Positions 17,913 through 27,049 of a stretch of 64,000 nt of DNA are shown piece after piece. Origin of the DNA: Haloarcula japonica DSM 6131 (GTDB taxonomy: Archaea; Halobacteriota; Halobacteria; Halobacteriales; Haloarculaceae); the NCBI RefSeq assembly GCF_000336635.1, contig NZ_AOLY01000002.1, forward strand, positions 237 through 64,236, written 5' to 3'. Under the pieces are notes generated by a model. The model ran no database searches. It saw only the letters and a program-made list of their open reading frames with translations, and was not told the DNA's origin. The translations under genes and the position numbers were made by a program. Numbering within the stretch: position 1 is the first letter of the stretch; each line of letters opens with the position of its first letter.

Positions 17913-18746
17913 GTGCCTATCAGTGACCCCGAGGACTATTACGACGAGAACGACGAGAGCGAGTGGGACCGCCTGACAGCCACGCTACACGGGCAGTTGG
18001 AGTGGGCGGAGACCGTTGCACAGCTCGAAGCGAACCTCCCCGATACGGGGCACGTCCTCGACGTAGGCGGCGGTGCTGGTCGGTACGCCGTCTGGCTGGC
18101 CGAACAGGGATACGATGTCACACTCGTCGACCCCAGTGAGGGTCAGCGAGCTATCGCACAGGAAAAAATCGCCGAGCACGGACATGAGGAGCGGGTGACA
18201 GTTGGGGCGGGGGACGTACGCGACCTCGGGTTTGACCGGGATGTATTCGACGCGACGCTGTGTCTGGGTGGGCCGCTGTCACATGTACTCGACGCCGACG
18301 AACGGGTGGCCGCCGTGCGGGAGCTTCGCCGGGTGACAGACACCGGAGGGCCGGTGTTCGCCTCCGTCATGGGGCGGCTCAACTGGCTGGTGCTCTCGCT
18401 GGTCGGCAGGTCGGAACACCTCGTCCACGCGGACGAACTCGCCGAAACGGGTGATTACGACCGTTCGTTCGTGGCGCAGCTCGGTCACGAGGCGGCGTTC
18501 ACCGAGACCCATTTTTTCCGCGCCGACGAGTTCGAGGCCCTGTTGGAGGCGGGCGGGATGACCGTCGAGACGCTGGTCGGACTGGAGGGGCTGGCGTCAG
18601 TACTCGCCGCCGCACCGCTCCGGGAGACCGCTGACGAACTGTCAGCACACGAGCGGGCCGGTGTTCAAGCGCTTGTGGACGAACTCCGTACAGACCGAAC
18701 CGTCGTGGATATGTCCGCACATATGCTTGCTGTCTGTCGTGCGTGA
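17913..18746 (+). CDS. Class I SAM-dependent methyltransferase
   Basis: 277 aa. The SAM-binding motif I HVLDVGGGAGRYAVWLAEQG is at about 47-66, followed by an acidic end of strand 2 (VTLVDPSEGQ) and GAGDVRDLGF (motif II). The middle part (LCLGGPLSHVLDADERVAAV) fits UbiE/Coq5- or Tam-like small-molecule methyltransferases. The substrate is not deducible. The start is GTG at 17913 (PISDPEDYY follows). The gene is transcribed towards lipA, 155 nt away. Confidence 0.82.
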   Translation: MPISDPEDYYDENDESEWDRLTATLHGQLEWAETVAQLEANLPDTGHVLDVGGGAGRYAVWLAEQGYDVTLVDPSEGQRAIAQEKIAEHGHEERVTVGAGDVRDLGFDRDVFDATLCLGGPLSHVLDADERVAAVRELRRVTDTGGPVFASVMGRLNWLVLSLVGRSEHLVHADELAETGDYDRSFVAQLGHEAAFTETHFFRADEFEALLEAGGMTVETLVGLEGLASVLAAAPLRETADELSAHERAGVQALVDELRTDRTVVDMSAHMLAVCRA

Positions 18747-18901
18747 GGTGGGCACGCGGGCAGTAGCGTTGATGCCCTTGAGTACGCAGGTGGCGGTTGG
18801 TTCGGCTGGACCGCCTGACCGCTCGATTGTCCTGCTAGACGGGATGTGACAGCACACGCGACCCCCGTACGTTTTTGACCAACCGAACCTAACTCCCGAT
18901 A

Positions 18902-19831
18902 ATGAGTCGTTCGCGCAAGCCCGACTGGCTGAAGATGCGGCCACCGTCGGGCGAGCGGTTCACCGATATCAAGCAGACGCTCCGGGATCGGAACCTCAAC
19001 ACGGTCTGTGAGGAGGCCAACTGCCCCAACCTCGGGGAGTGCTGGAGCGGGCGTGACGGACCGGGGACGGCGACGTTCATGCTGATGGGCGATCGCTGTT
19101 CCCGGGGCTGTAACTTCTGTGACGTGGAGACTGGCGGGATGGAACCGCTGGACCCCGACGAGCCACAGCAGGTGGCCGACGCCGTCGCGGAGATCGGGCT
19201 TGACTACGTGGTGCTGACCAGCGTCGACCGCGACGACCTGCCCGACCAGGGCGCAGGCCACTTCGCCGAGACGATCCGGGCCATCAAAGAGCGTGACCCG
19301 TCAATCCTCGTCGAGTGCCTCATCCCCGATTTTCAGGGAGAAACGGACCTCGTACAGAAGATTATCGACGCCGACCCGGACGTCATCGCACACAATATCG
19401 AGACGGTCGACCGCCTCCAGTGGCCAGTCAGGGACCGCCGGGCCGGATACGAGCAGTCCCTCTCGGTGCTTCGGCAGATCGACCGGGAGAGCGACTGCTA
19501 CAGCAAGACCAGCCTGATGCTGGGCGTCGGCGAGTACGCGCATGAGGTGTACCAGACGCTGTCGGACCTCCGGCAGGCCGGCGTCGACGTGGTCACCTTC
19601 GGCCAGTACCTCCAGCCCTCCCGCTCACATCTGGAAGTCTCGGAGTACGTTCATCCGGACACCTTCGACACCTGGCAGCGGGTGGCCGAGGAAGAGTTCG
19701 ACTTCCTGTACTGTGCCTCGGGACCGATGGTCCGGTCGTCCTACCGCGCCGGCGAACTGTTCGTCGAGAGCATCCTGCGCGAGGGGCGAAGTGCCGACGA
19801 GGCCCGGGCAGAAGTCCGTGCCGGCAACTGA
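18902..19831 (+). CDS. lipA: Lipoyl synthase
   Basis: 309 aa radical-SAM enzyme that inserts two sulfurs into octanoyl groups on lipoyl domains. Both iron-sulfur clusters are visible: the auxiliary cluster motif CEEANCPNLGECW (about 38-50) and the radical-SAM CX3CX2C motif CSRGCNFC (about 66-73). The C-terminal part has the usual ASGPMVRSSYRAGELF with the conserved serine. It lies directly upstream of the oxoacid dehydrogenase genes, whose E2 (22109-23743) carries the lipoyl domain it would modify. ATG at 18902. Confidence 0.95.
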   Translation: MSRSRKPDWLKMRPPSGERFTDIKQTLRDRNLNTVCEEANCPNLGECWSGRDGPGTATFMLMGDRCSRGCNFCDVETGGMEPLDPDEPQQVADAVAEIGLDYVVLTSVDRDDLPDQGAGHFAETIRAIKERDPSILVECLIPDFQGETDLVQKIIDADPDVIAHNIETVDRLQWPVRDRRAGYEQSLSVLRQIDRESDCYSKTSLMLGVGEYAHEVYQTLSDLRQAGVDVVTFGQYLQPSRSHLEVSEYVHPDTFDTWQRVAEEEFDFLYCASGPMVRSSYRAGELFVESILREGRSADEARAEVRAGN

Positions 19832-19841
19832 TACACCGGAG

Positions 19842-19854
19842 TTATCAGTGATAA
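19842..19854. promoter_or_regulatory. 13-bp perfect palindrome upstream of oxoacid dehydrogenase operon
   Basis: TTATCAGTGATAA (6-bp arms, 1-nt centre), 11 nt past the lipA stop and 150 nt before the E1-alpha ATG. It could be an operator or part of a lipA terminator. Confidence 0.45.
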
Positions 19855-19882
19855 ATCGGGCAGAATTAAAACCGCCGTAGCG

Positions 19883-19897
19883 TCGCTGTAACAGCGA
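19883..19897. promoter_or_regulatory. 15-bp perfect palindrome upstream of oxoacid dehydrogenase operon
   Basis: TCGCTGTAACAGCGA: 7-bp arms around a single A. It is 29 bp downstream of the previous palindrome and about 107 nt before the E1-alpha ATG. A GC-rich palindrome with no loop is more like a protein-binding site than a hairpin. Confidence 0.5.
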
Positions 19898-19990
19898 TAC
19901 TATCAGTAATACCTACGCCGGAGATATTTTTCAGCACCGCGAAAGCTCTAAAGGTAGTGCGAGTGAACAGTCGTCGTATGCCACTTCGAG

Positions 19991-19995
19991 GGAGG
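19991..19995 (+). promoter_or_regulatory. Shine-Dalgarno of E1-alpha gene
   Basis: GGAGG, 8 nt before the ATG at 20004. This is notable because most genes in the window look leaderless; it supports the chosen start. Confidence 0.7.
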
Positions 19996-20003
19996 CGGTT
20001 TCT

Positions 20004-21110
20004 ATGAGTGTCCTCCAGCGCGACCCCACGGACAGGGTACAGATTCTCGATGAAGACGGGACAGTGGTCGACGGCGCAACGATACCTAACCTCTCGGACG
20101 ACGAACTGGTGGAGATGTACCGATATCTCAAACTCGGCCGGCACTTCGACCAGCGGGCAGTGAGTTTGCAGCGACAGGGGCGGATGGGGACGTACCCCCC
20201 GATGTCGGGGCAGGAGGCCTCACAGGTCGGTAGCGCCTTCGCCTTGCGAGACGGCGACTGGGCCTTCCCAAGCTACCGGGAACACCTCGCGATGTACGTC
20301 AAGGGATGGCCCCTGTCGGACGACCTGTTGTACTGGATGGGGTCCGAAGCGGGTAATTCGCCGCCGGAGGACGTCCAGGCGTTTTCGTTTGCGGTCCCGA
20401 TTGCGACACAGATTCCACACGCGACCGGGGCCGCGTGGGCATCGAAACTCAGGGGCGATGACACCGCTGTCCTCGTGTACTTCGGTGACGGTGCGACCTC
20501 CGAGGGCGACTTTCACGAAGGGCTGAACTTCGCGGGCGTGTTCGACGTGCCAGCGGTATTTTTCTGCAACAACAACCAGTGGGCTATTTCGGTCCCGCGG
20601 GAGCGCCAGACGGCCAGCGAGACGCTCGCCCAGAAGGCTAACGCCTACGGCTTCGACGGCGTGCAGGTCGACGGGATGGACCCGCTGGCGGTGTATCAGG
20701 TAACCCGCGAGGCCATCGACAAGGCACACGACCCGCCCGAGGGCGGACTCCGGCCAACGATGATCGAGGCGGTGCAGTACCGCTTTGGCGCACACACGAC
20801 TGCTGACGACCCATCAGTGTACCGTGATGACAACGAGGTCGAGCGCTGGAAGCAAAAAGACCCCATCCCGCGGATGGAGGCGTTCCTCCGGGACCGGGGC
20901 CTGCTCGACGACGAGCGGGTCGACGCCATCGACGAATCGATTCAGGACGAGGTGGCCACGGCCATCGACGAGGCCGAGGCAACCGAGCGGCCGAAACCGG
21001 AGGAGATGTTCGCGGACGTGTACGCGGAGATGCCACAGCGACTCAAACAGCAACTAAACTACCTCGAAGACCTGCGCGAGCGACACGGCGACGAGGTGCT
21101 ACTGGAATGA
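20004..21110 (+). CDS. pdhA: 2-oxoacid dehydrogenase E1 component, alpha subunit
   Basis: 368 aa thiamine-diphosphate enzyme subunit. The ThDP/Mg motif [19 protein letters not shown] followed by an NNNQWAIS stretch (about 160-195) is complete, and the active-site loop region [15 protein letters not shown] is present (about 258-272). It decarboxylates a 2-oxoacid and transfers the acyl group to the E2 lipoyl arm. Haloarchaea oxidise pyruvate mainly with ferredoxin oxidoreductases, so the true substrate may be branched-chain 2-oxoacids or another acid despite the usual pyruvate label. The stop overlaps the E1-beta start (ATGA). Confidence 0.92.
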   Translation: MSVLQRDPTDRVQILDEDGTVVDGATIPNLSDDELVEMYRYLKLGRHFDQRAVSLQRQGRMGTYPPMSGQEASQVGSAFALRDGDWAFPSYREHLAMYVKGWPLSDDLLYWMGSEAGNSPPEDVQAFSFAVPIATQIPHATGAAWASKLRGDDTAVLVYFGDGATSEGDFHEGLNFAGVFDVPAVFFCNNNQWAISVPRERQTASETLAQKANAYGFDGVQVDGMDPLAVYQVTREAIDKAHDPPEGGLRPTMIEAVQYRFGAHTTADDPSVYRDDNEVERWKQKDPIPRMEAFLRDRGLLDDERVDAIDESIQDEVATAIDEAEATERPKPEEMFADVYAEMPQRLKQQLNYLEDLRERHGDEVLLE

Positions 21111-22105
21111 GCACACAGGACGCAGACACACAGAGTTTGACGCTCGTACAGGCCGTCCGTGACGGCCTCTACGGCGAGATGGAGCGGAACGAAGACGTGG
21201 TTGTGATGGGTGAAGACGTCGGGAAGAACGGCGGTGTCTTCCGGGCGACACAGGGGCTCCACGAGGAGTTCGGTGACGACCGAGTCATCGACACGCCGCT
21301 TGCGGAGGCTGGCATCGTCGGGACGGCTATCGGCATGGCCGCCTACGGGCTCCGGCCGGTGCCGGAGATGCAGTTCTCCGGGTTCATGTACCCCGCATTC
21401 GACCAGATTGTCAGTCACGCCGCCCGCCTCCGCACGCGAAGCCGCGGCCGGTACAACTGCCCGCTTACCGTTCGCGCGCCCTACGGCGGTGGGATCCGCG
21501 CGCCGGAACACCACTCCGAATCGAAGGAGGCGTTCTACGTCCACGAAGCGGGGCTGAAGGTTGTCATCCCGTCGACGCCGAAGGAGACCAAGGGGCTGCT
21601 GACGGCGGCGATCCGGGACCCGGACCCCGTTATTTTCCTCGAACCGAAGCTCATCTACCGGTCGTTCCGCGAGGCGGTCCCCGACGATTCCTACACTATC
21701 GAACTCGGCGAGGCGAAGACCCGCCGCGAGGGAAGTGACGTGTCCGTGTTCACCTGGGGTGCAATGACCCGGCCAACACTCGAAGCCGCTGAAGAACTGG
21801 CCGAGGAGGGAATCGATGCCGAAGTGATCGACCTGCGAACGCTGTCGCCGATGGACACCGACGCCATCGTCGAGTCGTTCAAGAAGACCGGTCGAGCGGC
21901 CGTCGTTCACGAAGCGCCCAAGACCGGCGGGCTGGCCGGTGAAATCATCGCCACAATTCAGGAGGAAGTCCTGCTGTATCAGGAGGCTCCAGTTACCCGT
22001 GTAACGGGCTTCGACGTGCCCTACCCGCTGTACGCGTTAGAGGACTACTACCTCCCCGAACCCGCCCGCATCAAAGACGGTATCAGAGAGGCAGTGGAGT
22101 TCTGA
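21107..22105 (+). CDS. pdhB: 2-oxoacid dehydrogenase E1 component, beta subunit
   Basis: 332 aa. It has the transketolase pyrimidine-domain pattern [20 protein letters not shown] with the conserved ThDP-contacting Glu, then [20 protein letters not shown] and a C-terminal transketolase domain ([20 protein letters not shown]). It pairs with E1-alpha to form the alpha2/beta2 heterotetramer. The ATG overlaps the E1-alpha stop by 4 nt and the stop lies 3 nt before the E2 start, so the three genes are clearly one operon. Confidence 0.93.
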   Translation: MSTQDADTQSLTLVQAVRDGLYGEMERNEDVVVMGEDVGKNGGVFRATQGLHEEFGDDRVIDTPLAEAGIVGTAIGMAAYGLRPVPEMQFSGFMYPAFDQIVSHAARLRTRSRGRYNCPLTVRAPYGGGIRAPEHHSESKEAFYVHEAGLKVVIPSTPKETKGLLTAAIRDPDPVIFLEPKLIYRSFREAVPDDSYTIELGEAKTRREGSDVSVFTWGAMTRPTLEAAEELAEEGIDAEVIDLRTLSPMDTDAIVESFKKTGRAAVVHEAPKTGGLAGEIIATIQEEVLLYQEAPVTRVTGFDVPYPLYALEDYYLPEPARIKDGIREAVEF

Positions 22106-22108
22106 CGC

Positions 22109-23743
22109 ATGTTCGAGTTCAATCTCCCGGATCTCGGTGAAGGGGTTGCAGAGGGTGAGGTGCTGACCTGGCACGTTTCGCCGGGCGACGCCGTCACCGA
22201 GGATCAGGTCCTCGCGGAGGTGGAAACCGACAAGGCCGCCGTCGACGTCCCGTCGCCGGTCAACGGCATCGTACGGGAACTACATGCCGAAGTCGGTGAG
22301 ATGGTACAGACCGGCGAGGTGCTCGTCACCATCGAGGAAGAGGGCGACGCCGAAGCGGCTGATAGTACAGACGAAGCCGAACCATCGGAAGCCGACACAG
22401 CGCAGGCCGATAGCGATGCGGGCGAAGCCACAGCGGCCGACGCATCGGAACAGTCAGATGCAAACACAAGCACGGCCGACGGCCGCGTGTTCGCCTCGCC
22501 GAGCGTACGACGGCTCGCCCGTGAGAAGGGGGTCGATATCGCGGCCGTCGACGGGAGCGGACCGGGCGGCCGTGTCACCGAAGGAGATGTCGAGGCGGCC
22601 ACAGCGTCGGCCGGCGAGACGGCTGACAGTGACGACGGCCCGACGTCGGTCGTTTCGAAGGTGTCCGACGACGGTGACGGCCCGACCACAGGGGTTTCAC
22701 AGGGCGACGACGCAAGCGACACAGACGACGAGGGTGCTGTCAAGTCAGCCGTCAGAAGGGTCTCCGACGACGGACAGGAAGCCGCCAGTCGCGACCAGAC
22801 GCTGGCGACGCCGGCAACCAGAAAGGTCGCCCGCGAGCTTGACGTGAACATCAACGCCGTCCCGACCGACCAGACGCGGGACGGCGAACCCTACGTCGAT
22901 GAGTCGGCCGTGCGGACGTACGCGGAGGCCCAGCAGGCCGCGCAGGCAGCCGATGCCGAAGCCGTCAGCGCCGAAGGCGACGCGGCGGGAACGGCAGCCG
23001 AGGCGGGCAGTGCTGGGGCCGAAACGACAGCCGTCGAGACAGGCGACGGCGAGCGCCGCGAACCGTACCGTGGCGTCCGCCGGTCTATCGGCGAACAGAT
23101 GGCGCGCTCCCGCCGAGAGGTGCCCCACGCGACCCACCATGACCAGGTAGTCGTGTCCGGCCTCGTCGAGGCCCGTGAGCGGCTCGCGCCACTCGCCAAG
23201 GAGCGAGATATCACGCTGACGTACACACCGTTTGTGGTGAAATGCGTCGCCGCGGCGCTGGACCAGCACCCGGTACTCAACACGGCACTGGACACCGAAA
23301 ACGAGGAGATCGTCTACAGGGACGTCCACAACATCGGCGTGGCGGCAGCGACCGACCACGGCCTTGTCGTGCCGGTCGTCAACGACGTAGACAGGAAGGG
23401 TTTGGTCGAACTCGCCGACGAGATCAACGACCTCGTCGGGCGAGCCAGAGAGCGGGACATCGAACGGTCGGAGATGCAGGGCGGGACGTTCACCGTCACG
23501 AACTTCGGGGCCATCGGCGGCGAGTACGCCAGCCCGATCATCAACGTCCCCGAGACGGCGATTCTCGGGATCGGGGCGCTGAAAGAGCGGCCGGTGGCCG
23601 AAGACGGCGAAGTCGTCGCAAAACCCACGCTCCCGCTCTCGCTGGCGATTGACCACCGCGTCATCGACGGGGCCGACGCGGCGCGCTTCGTCAACACACT
23701 CAAGGAGTATCTATCGGACCCGACACGACTCCTGCTGGAGTAA
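22109..23743 (+). CDS. pdhC: 2-oxoacid dehydrogenase E2 (dihydrolipoyl acyltransferase) with two E3-binding domains
   Basis: 544 aa. The N-terminal lipoyl domain has the modification motif VETDKAAVDVPSPV (Lys near residue 42). An acidic Ala/Asp/Glu linker follows, then a peripheral-subunit-binding domain VFASPSVRRLAREKGVDIAA with GPGGRVTEGDVEAA (about 127-165). After a second linker with imperfect VSDDGDG repeats comes a second such domain, TLATPATRKVARELDVNINA (about 230-250). The catalytic acyltransferase core ends with the HXXXD motif DHRVIDGADAARF (His near 516). It receives acyl groups from E1 and passes them to CoA. Two E3-binding domains in one chain are unusual. Confidence 0.93.
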   Translation: MFEFNLPDLGEGVAEGEVLTWHVSPGDAVTEDQVLAEVETDKAAVDVPSPVNGIVRELHAEVGEMVQTGEVLVTIEEEGDAEAADSTDEAEPSEADTAQADSDAGEATAADASEQSDANTSTADGRVFASPSVRRLAREKGVDIAAVDGSGPGGRVTEGDVEAATASAGETADSDDGPTSVVSKVSDDGDGPTTGVSQGDDASDTDDEGAVKSAVRRVSDDGQEAASRDQTLATPATRKVARELDVNINAVPTDQTRDGEPYVDESAVRTYAEAQQAAQAADAEAVSAEGDAAGTAAEAGSAGAETTAVETGDGERREPYRGVRRSIGEQMARSRREVPHATHHDQVVVSGLVEARERLAPLAKERDITLTYTPFVVKCVAAALDQHPVLNTALDTENEEIVYRDVHNIGVAAATDHGLVVPVVNDVDRKGLVELADEINDLVGRARERDIERSEMQGGTFTVTNFGAIGGEYASPIINVPETAILGIGALKERPVAEDGEVVAKPTLPLSLAIDHRVIDGADAARFVNTLKEYLSDPTRLLLE

Positions 23744-23798
23744 CTGTTCGGGTTCACAACCGAAAACCAGACAAGTAACTGGAACGACAGGGTTCGTG

Positions 23799-24197
23799 AT
23801 GCCCTCCACGAGAGACACATGGGTTTGGTCCGGGTTGGCCACGCTGTTTGTGCTAGTTCCGAGCTGTGCCGTCCTCTCCCGGGTCGGGATGGAACTGTTC
23901 ATTTCGTCGGGATCGACCGGAGAGGGGAGTGTCGGAACGTACCTCGGCGCGTTTGCTCTGACCGTCCTCGCCGGTTGGGCGGGTGTGCTGTTCAGCCTGC
24001 TTCTCACGGTCGGCCTCTTTCTCGACAGTCGACAACTCCAGCGGACCGACAGGGACTGGTCCCCGACACCGCTGTATGCGCTCGCCGGCATCGCCCACGC
24101 CGTGGGGACAACACTGTTCGCGGCGTTTGCGGTGTCAGTGCCAGTCATCGGGTACTACCTGTACCGCCGGCGCGAGAGAGACACGACAGCGATCTGA
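23799..24197 (+). CDS. Membrane protein within the oxoacid dehydrogenase cluster
   Basis: 132 aa. Three hydrophobic segments can be seen: LATLFVLVPSCAVLSRVGM (about 12-30), LGAFALTVLAGWAGVLFSLL (about 48-67) and GIAHAVGTTLFAAFAVSVPV (about 98-117), ending in a basic YRRRERDTTAI. I do not recognise the family. It sits between E2 (55 nt upstream) and E3 (39 nt downstream) on the same strand, so it is probably co-transcribed, but no link to the complex is shown. ATG at 23799. Confidence 0.72.
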   Translation: MPSTRDTWVWSGLATLFVLVPSCAVLSRVGMELFISSGSTGEGSVGTYLGAFALTVLAGWAGVLFSLLLTVGLFLDSRQLQRTDRDWSPTPLYALAGIAHAVGTTLFAAFAVSVPVIGYYLYRRRERDTTAI

Positions 24198-24236
24198 AGG
24201 GCGATAGCTTTTCACGGACCCGGACGAGGCACCGCT

Positions 24237-25655
24237 ATGGTCGTCGGAGATGTCACTACGGGAACGGAACTGCTTGTTATCGGCGGCGGTCCGGGCGGCT
24301 ACGTCGCCGCGATCCGGGGCGCGCAACTGGGGCTGGACACGACGCTCGTCGAGCGGGACGCCTACGGCGGGACCTGCCTGAATCACGGCTGTATCCCCTC
24401 GAAAGCGCTCATCTCGGCCTCGGACGTGGCCCACGACGCCCGGCAGGCCGAGTCGATGGGCGTGTTCGCGGACCCGGCCGTCGACATGGCTGGGATGACA
24501 GAGTGGAAAGACGGCGTCGTCACACGGCTGACACGGGGTGTCGAATCGCTGTGTAAGAACGCCGGCGTCAATCTGGTGGAGGGCACTGCCGAGTTCGTCG
24601 ACGACGGGACGGTCCGGGTCGCCCACGGCGGCGAAGGGCAGGGCTCGGAATCGCTGTCGTTCGAACACGCCATCGTCGCCACGGGGAGCCGCCCGATGAC
24701 GGTCCCGGACTTCGAGTTCGACGGCGAGCATATCCTCTCGTCGAAGGATGCGCTCGCACTCGAATCAGTCCCCGAGAAGCTGCTCGTCGTCGGTGCGGGC
24801 TACATCGGCATGGAGCTCTCGACGGTGTTCGCGAAACTGGGTGCGGAGGTCACGGTCGTCGAGATGCTCGATGACGTGTTGCCCGGCTACGAGGACGACA
24901 TCTCGGCGGTCGTCCGCGACCGCGCCGAGGAGCTGGGGATCGATTTCAACTTCGGCGAGGCGGCAGACGACTGGAGCGAGACGGACGAGGGCATTCGCGT
25001 CCAGACCGTCGACGAAGACGACGCGGTCACCGAGTACAACGCCGAGAAATGTCTTGTCGCGGTCGGCCGCGAGCCAGTCACGGAGACACTCGCACTGGAG
25101 AACATCGACCTCCAGACGGACGAGAACGGCGTCATTCCGACCGACGACCAGTGCCGAACGGCGTTCGAGTCGGTGTTCGCAGTCGGCGACGTGGCCGGCG
25201 AGCCGATGCTCGCCCACAAGGCGATGGCTGAGGGCGAGGTCGCTGCGAGAGCCGCCGCCGGCGAACCGGCCGCATTCGATCATCAGGCGATTCCCGCCGC
25301 GGTGTTCACCGACCCCGAGATCGGCACCGTCGGTATGACTGCGGCGGAGGCCGAGGCGGCGGGCTTCGAGCCGGTCATCGGACAGATGCCGATACGGGCT
25401 AACGGCCGTGCACTCACCGTCAACGAAAAGGAAGGTTTCGTCCGCGTCGTTGCCGATGCCGACGAGGAGTTCCTGCTCGGGGCACAGATCGTCGGTCCCG
25501 AAGCGTCGGAGCTTATCGCCGAACTCGGGCTAGGTATCGAGATGGGCGCACGGCTTGAAGACATCGCCGGGACGATCCACACACACCCGACGCTTTCCGA
25601 AGCGGTCCACGAAGCGGCCGCGGCGGCACGCGGCGAAGCAGTTCACACGCGCTGA
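24237..25655 (+). CDS. lpdA: Dihydrolipoamide dehydrogenase (E3)
   Basis: 472 aa FAD-disulfide oxidoreductase that reoxidises the E2 dihydrolipoyl group with NAD+. Features: FAD-binding GGGPGGYVAAIRGAQLG (about 15-31), the redox disulfide GGTCLNHGCIPSKAL (Cys near 47 and 52), NAD-binding VVGAGYIGMELSTVFAKLG (about 184-202), FAD motif FAVGDVAGEPMLAHKAM (about 315-331), and the C-terminal base HTHPTLSEAVHEA. It completes the E1-E2-E3 set and could also serve a glycine cleavage system encoded elsewhere. ATG at 24237. Confidence 0.95.
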   Translation: MVVGDVTTGTELLVIGGGPGGYVAAIRGAQLGLDTTLVERDAYGGTCLNHGCIPSKALISASDVAHDARQAESMGVFADPAVDMAGMTEWKDGVVTRLTRGVESLCKNAGVNLVEGTAEFVDDGTVRVAHGGEGQGSESLSFEHAIVATGSRPMTVPDFEFDGEHILSSKDALALESVPEKLLVVGAGYIGMELSTVFAKLGAEVTVVEMLDDVLPGYEDDISAVVRDRAEELGIDFNFGEAADDWSETDEGIRVQTVDEDDAVTEYNAEKCLVAVGREPVTETLALENIDLQTDENGVIPTDDQCRTAFESVFAVGDVAGEPMLAHKAMAEGEVAARAAAGEPAAFDHQAIPAAVFTDPEIGTVGMTAAEAEAAGFEPVIGQMPIRANGRALTVNEKEGFVRVVADADEEFLLGAQIVGPEASELIAELGLGIEMGARLEDIAGTIHTHPTLSEAVHEAAAAARGEAVHTR

Positions 25656-25747
25656 GAACGTACTGGGCTGGCTCACAAAGGCCCAGTTAAACACAACTTC
25701 GTGAGGGTTTACTGTCAGAGAGTCGGAATCTTGCGCCGTGCAAAAGG

Positions 25748-25756
25748 GTTATATTG
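25748..25756 (+). promoter_or_regulatory. TATA box for membrane protein at 25797
   Basis: GTTATATTG about 41-49 nt before the ATG at 25797, in an AT-rich gap after lpdA, implying a short leader. Confidence 0.45.
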
Positions 25757-25796
25757 AGGATTGAGTAAACTGTCGGTGAATAGGTACCGGTAAGAG

Positions 25797-26426
25797 ATGT
25801 CTACTGACTCACAACCCGACGACACCATCGCCCAGGCGATCATTTCGGGGTCGACGTACGAGCGACTCCGCTACGAACGCCACTCGTATCTCAGACAGAC
25901 CGTCCCACGAACCCTCGCACTGCAGAGTGCCTTGCTCGGTGCGCTAGCACTGTTGTTGCCGATTTACGGTTTGTATCCGGACAGCACCGCGACGTTTCTC
26001 CCGGCAGTTGACCCCGCCATCGCCTCGCCGAAAGTGCTGTTGCTCGGACTGTTCGGGGGGTTCTTGCAGTTGTTCGGTGCGACGTTGCTCGTCGGGTCAG
26101 TCCTCTACCGAGTCCGGCTTGCCCCGCTGACTGAGCGACAGGCACACGCGGCGCTCAACGCCGAGGACTTCGCCCGCTACGTCGGCCTCGGAACCGGCGG
26201 TCTGGCAACCGTGCTCTCGCTTTGCCTGTTCGCTGTAGGCCTGGGCGGCGGTGACGCAGTGTCCGCATACATCGCGTTCACGGGTCGAAACCCGTTCGTC
26301 GACTCCGGGTTCGGTCTGTCGGTTGCGGCCGTCTCGCTGTTCGCCTTCGTCGCCAGCGTGACAGTTTTTTACGCCTCACGATACCTCCTCGTTCACCTCG
26401 CGCTGTTCCACCGTAGCAACGAGTGA
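25797..26426 (+). CDS. Multi-pass membrane protein of unknown function
   Basis: 209 aa. A soluble head of about 40 residues (with YERLRYERHSYLRQTVP) precedes four hydrophobic segments: ALQSALLGALALLLPIYG (about 42-59), VLLLGLFGGFLQLFGATLLV (about 80-99), GTGGLATVLSLCLFAVGLG (about 134-152) and GLSVAAVSLFAFVASVTVFY (about 178-197). I do not recognise the family. It is preceded by its own TATA box and faces the gene at 26489-26821. Confidence 0.72.
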   Translation: MSTDSQPDDTIAQAIISGSTYERLRYERHSYLRQTVPRTLALQSALLGALALLLPIYGLYPDSTATFLPAVDPAIASPKVLLLGLFGGFLQLFGATLLVGSVLYRVRLAPLTERQAHAALNAEDFARYVGLGTGGLATVLSLCLFAVGLGGGDAVSAYIAFTGRNPFVDSGFGLSVAAVSLFAFVASVTVFYASRYLLVHLALFHRSNE

Positions 26427-26488
26427 GCGGTCACCAGTAGCGATGATCGGTACCGGGATTTCGCGTCCAAGAAACGTCGAGGACGCCG

Positions 26489-26821
26489 TCAATTAGTCGC
26501 GACGTCGTTGATACCGGACTGTATCAAGAACCACGAAATGGGACCGAAGACGACGAACAGTAGGAACAGGACTACACCACTCTGGTCGGTGACGGCTTCG
26601 GCCGCGTTTGAGATCTGCCAGATCCCGATGATGTTTACGAGAGGAATGACCGCCAAGATGGGGGTCAGGTTCTGGTCTGTCCCTGCATCGAGTTGCTTGG
26701 CAGTCTTGTACAGCCAGTACAGGCCGTAGAGCGTTCCAGTCACGACAAACAGGACGACCTGCAGGCCGAGTGATCCGTCTTCGAACGCGGTTGCGTCAGT
26801 CACTTGCGGTGATGCTGACAT
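26489..26821 (-). CDS. Small membrane protein, DUF4234-like
   Basis: 110 aa with a pattern of about three hydrophobic segments: VVLFVVTGTLYGLYWLYKTA (about 22-41), LTPILAVIPLVNIIGIWQIS (about 52-71) and VVLFLLFVVFGPISWFLIQS (about 83-102). The LYGLYWLYKTAKQLD element is characteristic of DUF4234 proteins, whose function is unknown. The start is ATG at 26821. It is divergent from pheA and convergent with the membrane protein at 25797. Confidence 0.72.
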   Translation of the reverse strand: MSASPQVTDATAFEDGSLGLQVVLFVVTGTLYGLYWLYKTAKQLDAGTDQNLTPILAVIPLVNIIGIWQISNAAEAVTDQSGVVLFLLFVVFGPISWFLIQSGINDVATN

Positions 26822-27049
26822 ACAGTCGCTATTCGCTCACGCTTGCTGAAAAAAGTACACCCGGCTGTGCTCGGTGCTCGAACAGAACGTGGGCGTGAGC
26901 CCCATCGGCCTCACTGACGAGGAACCGGCGTGGTTGTCCCGAACGAGGGCCGACACCACTGGACAGCGGCAGACGAATACCGCGACCGCCCCGGCACAGC
27001 GCTTGCCGATGACCACGGTTCTTTTGGTTCCCACCGCTGTACGCCGGGT

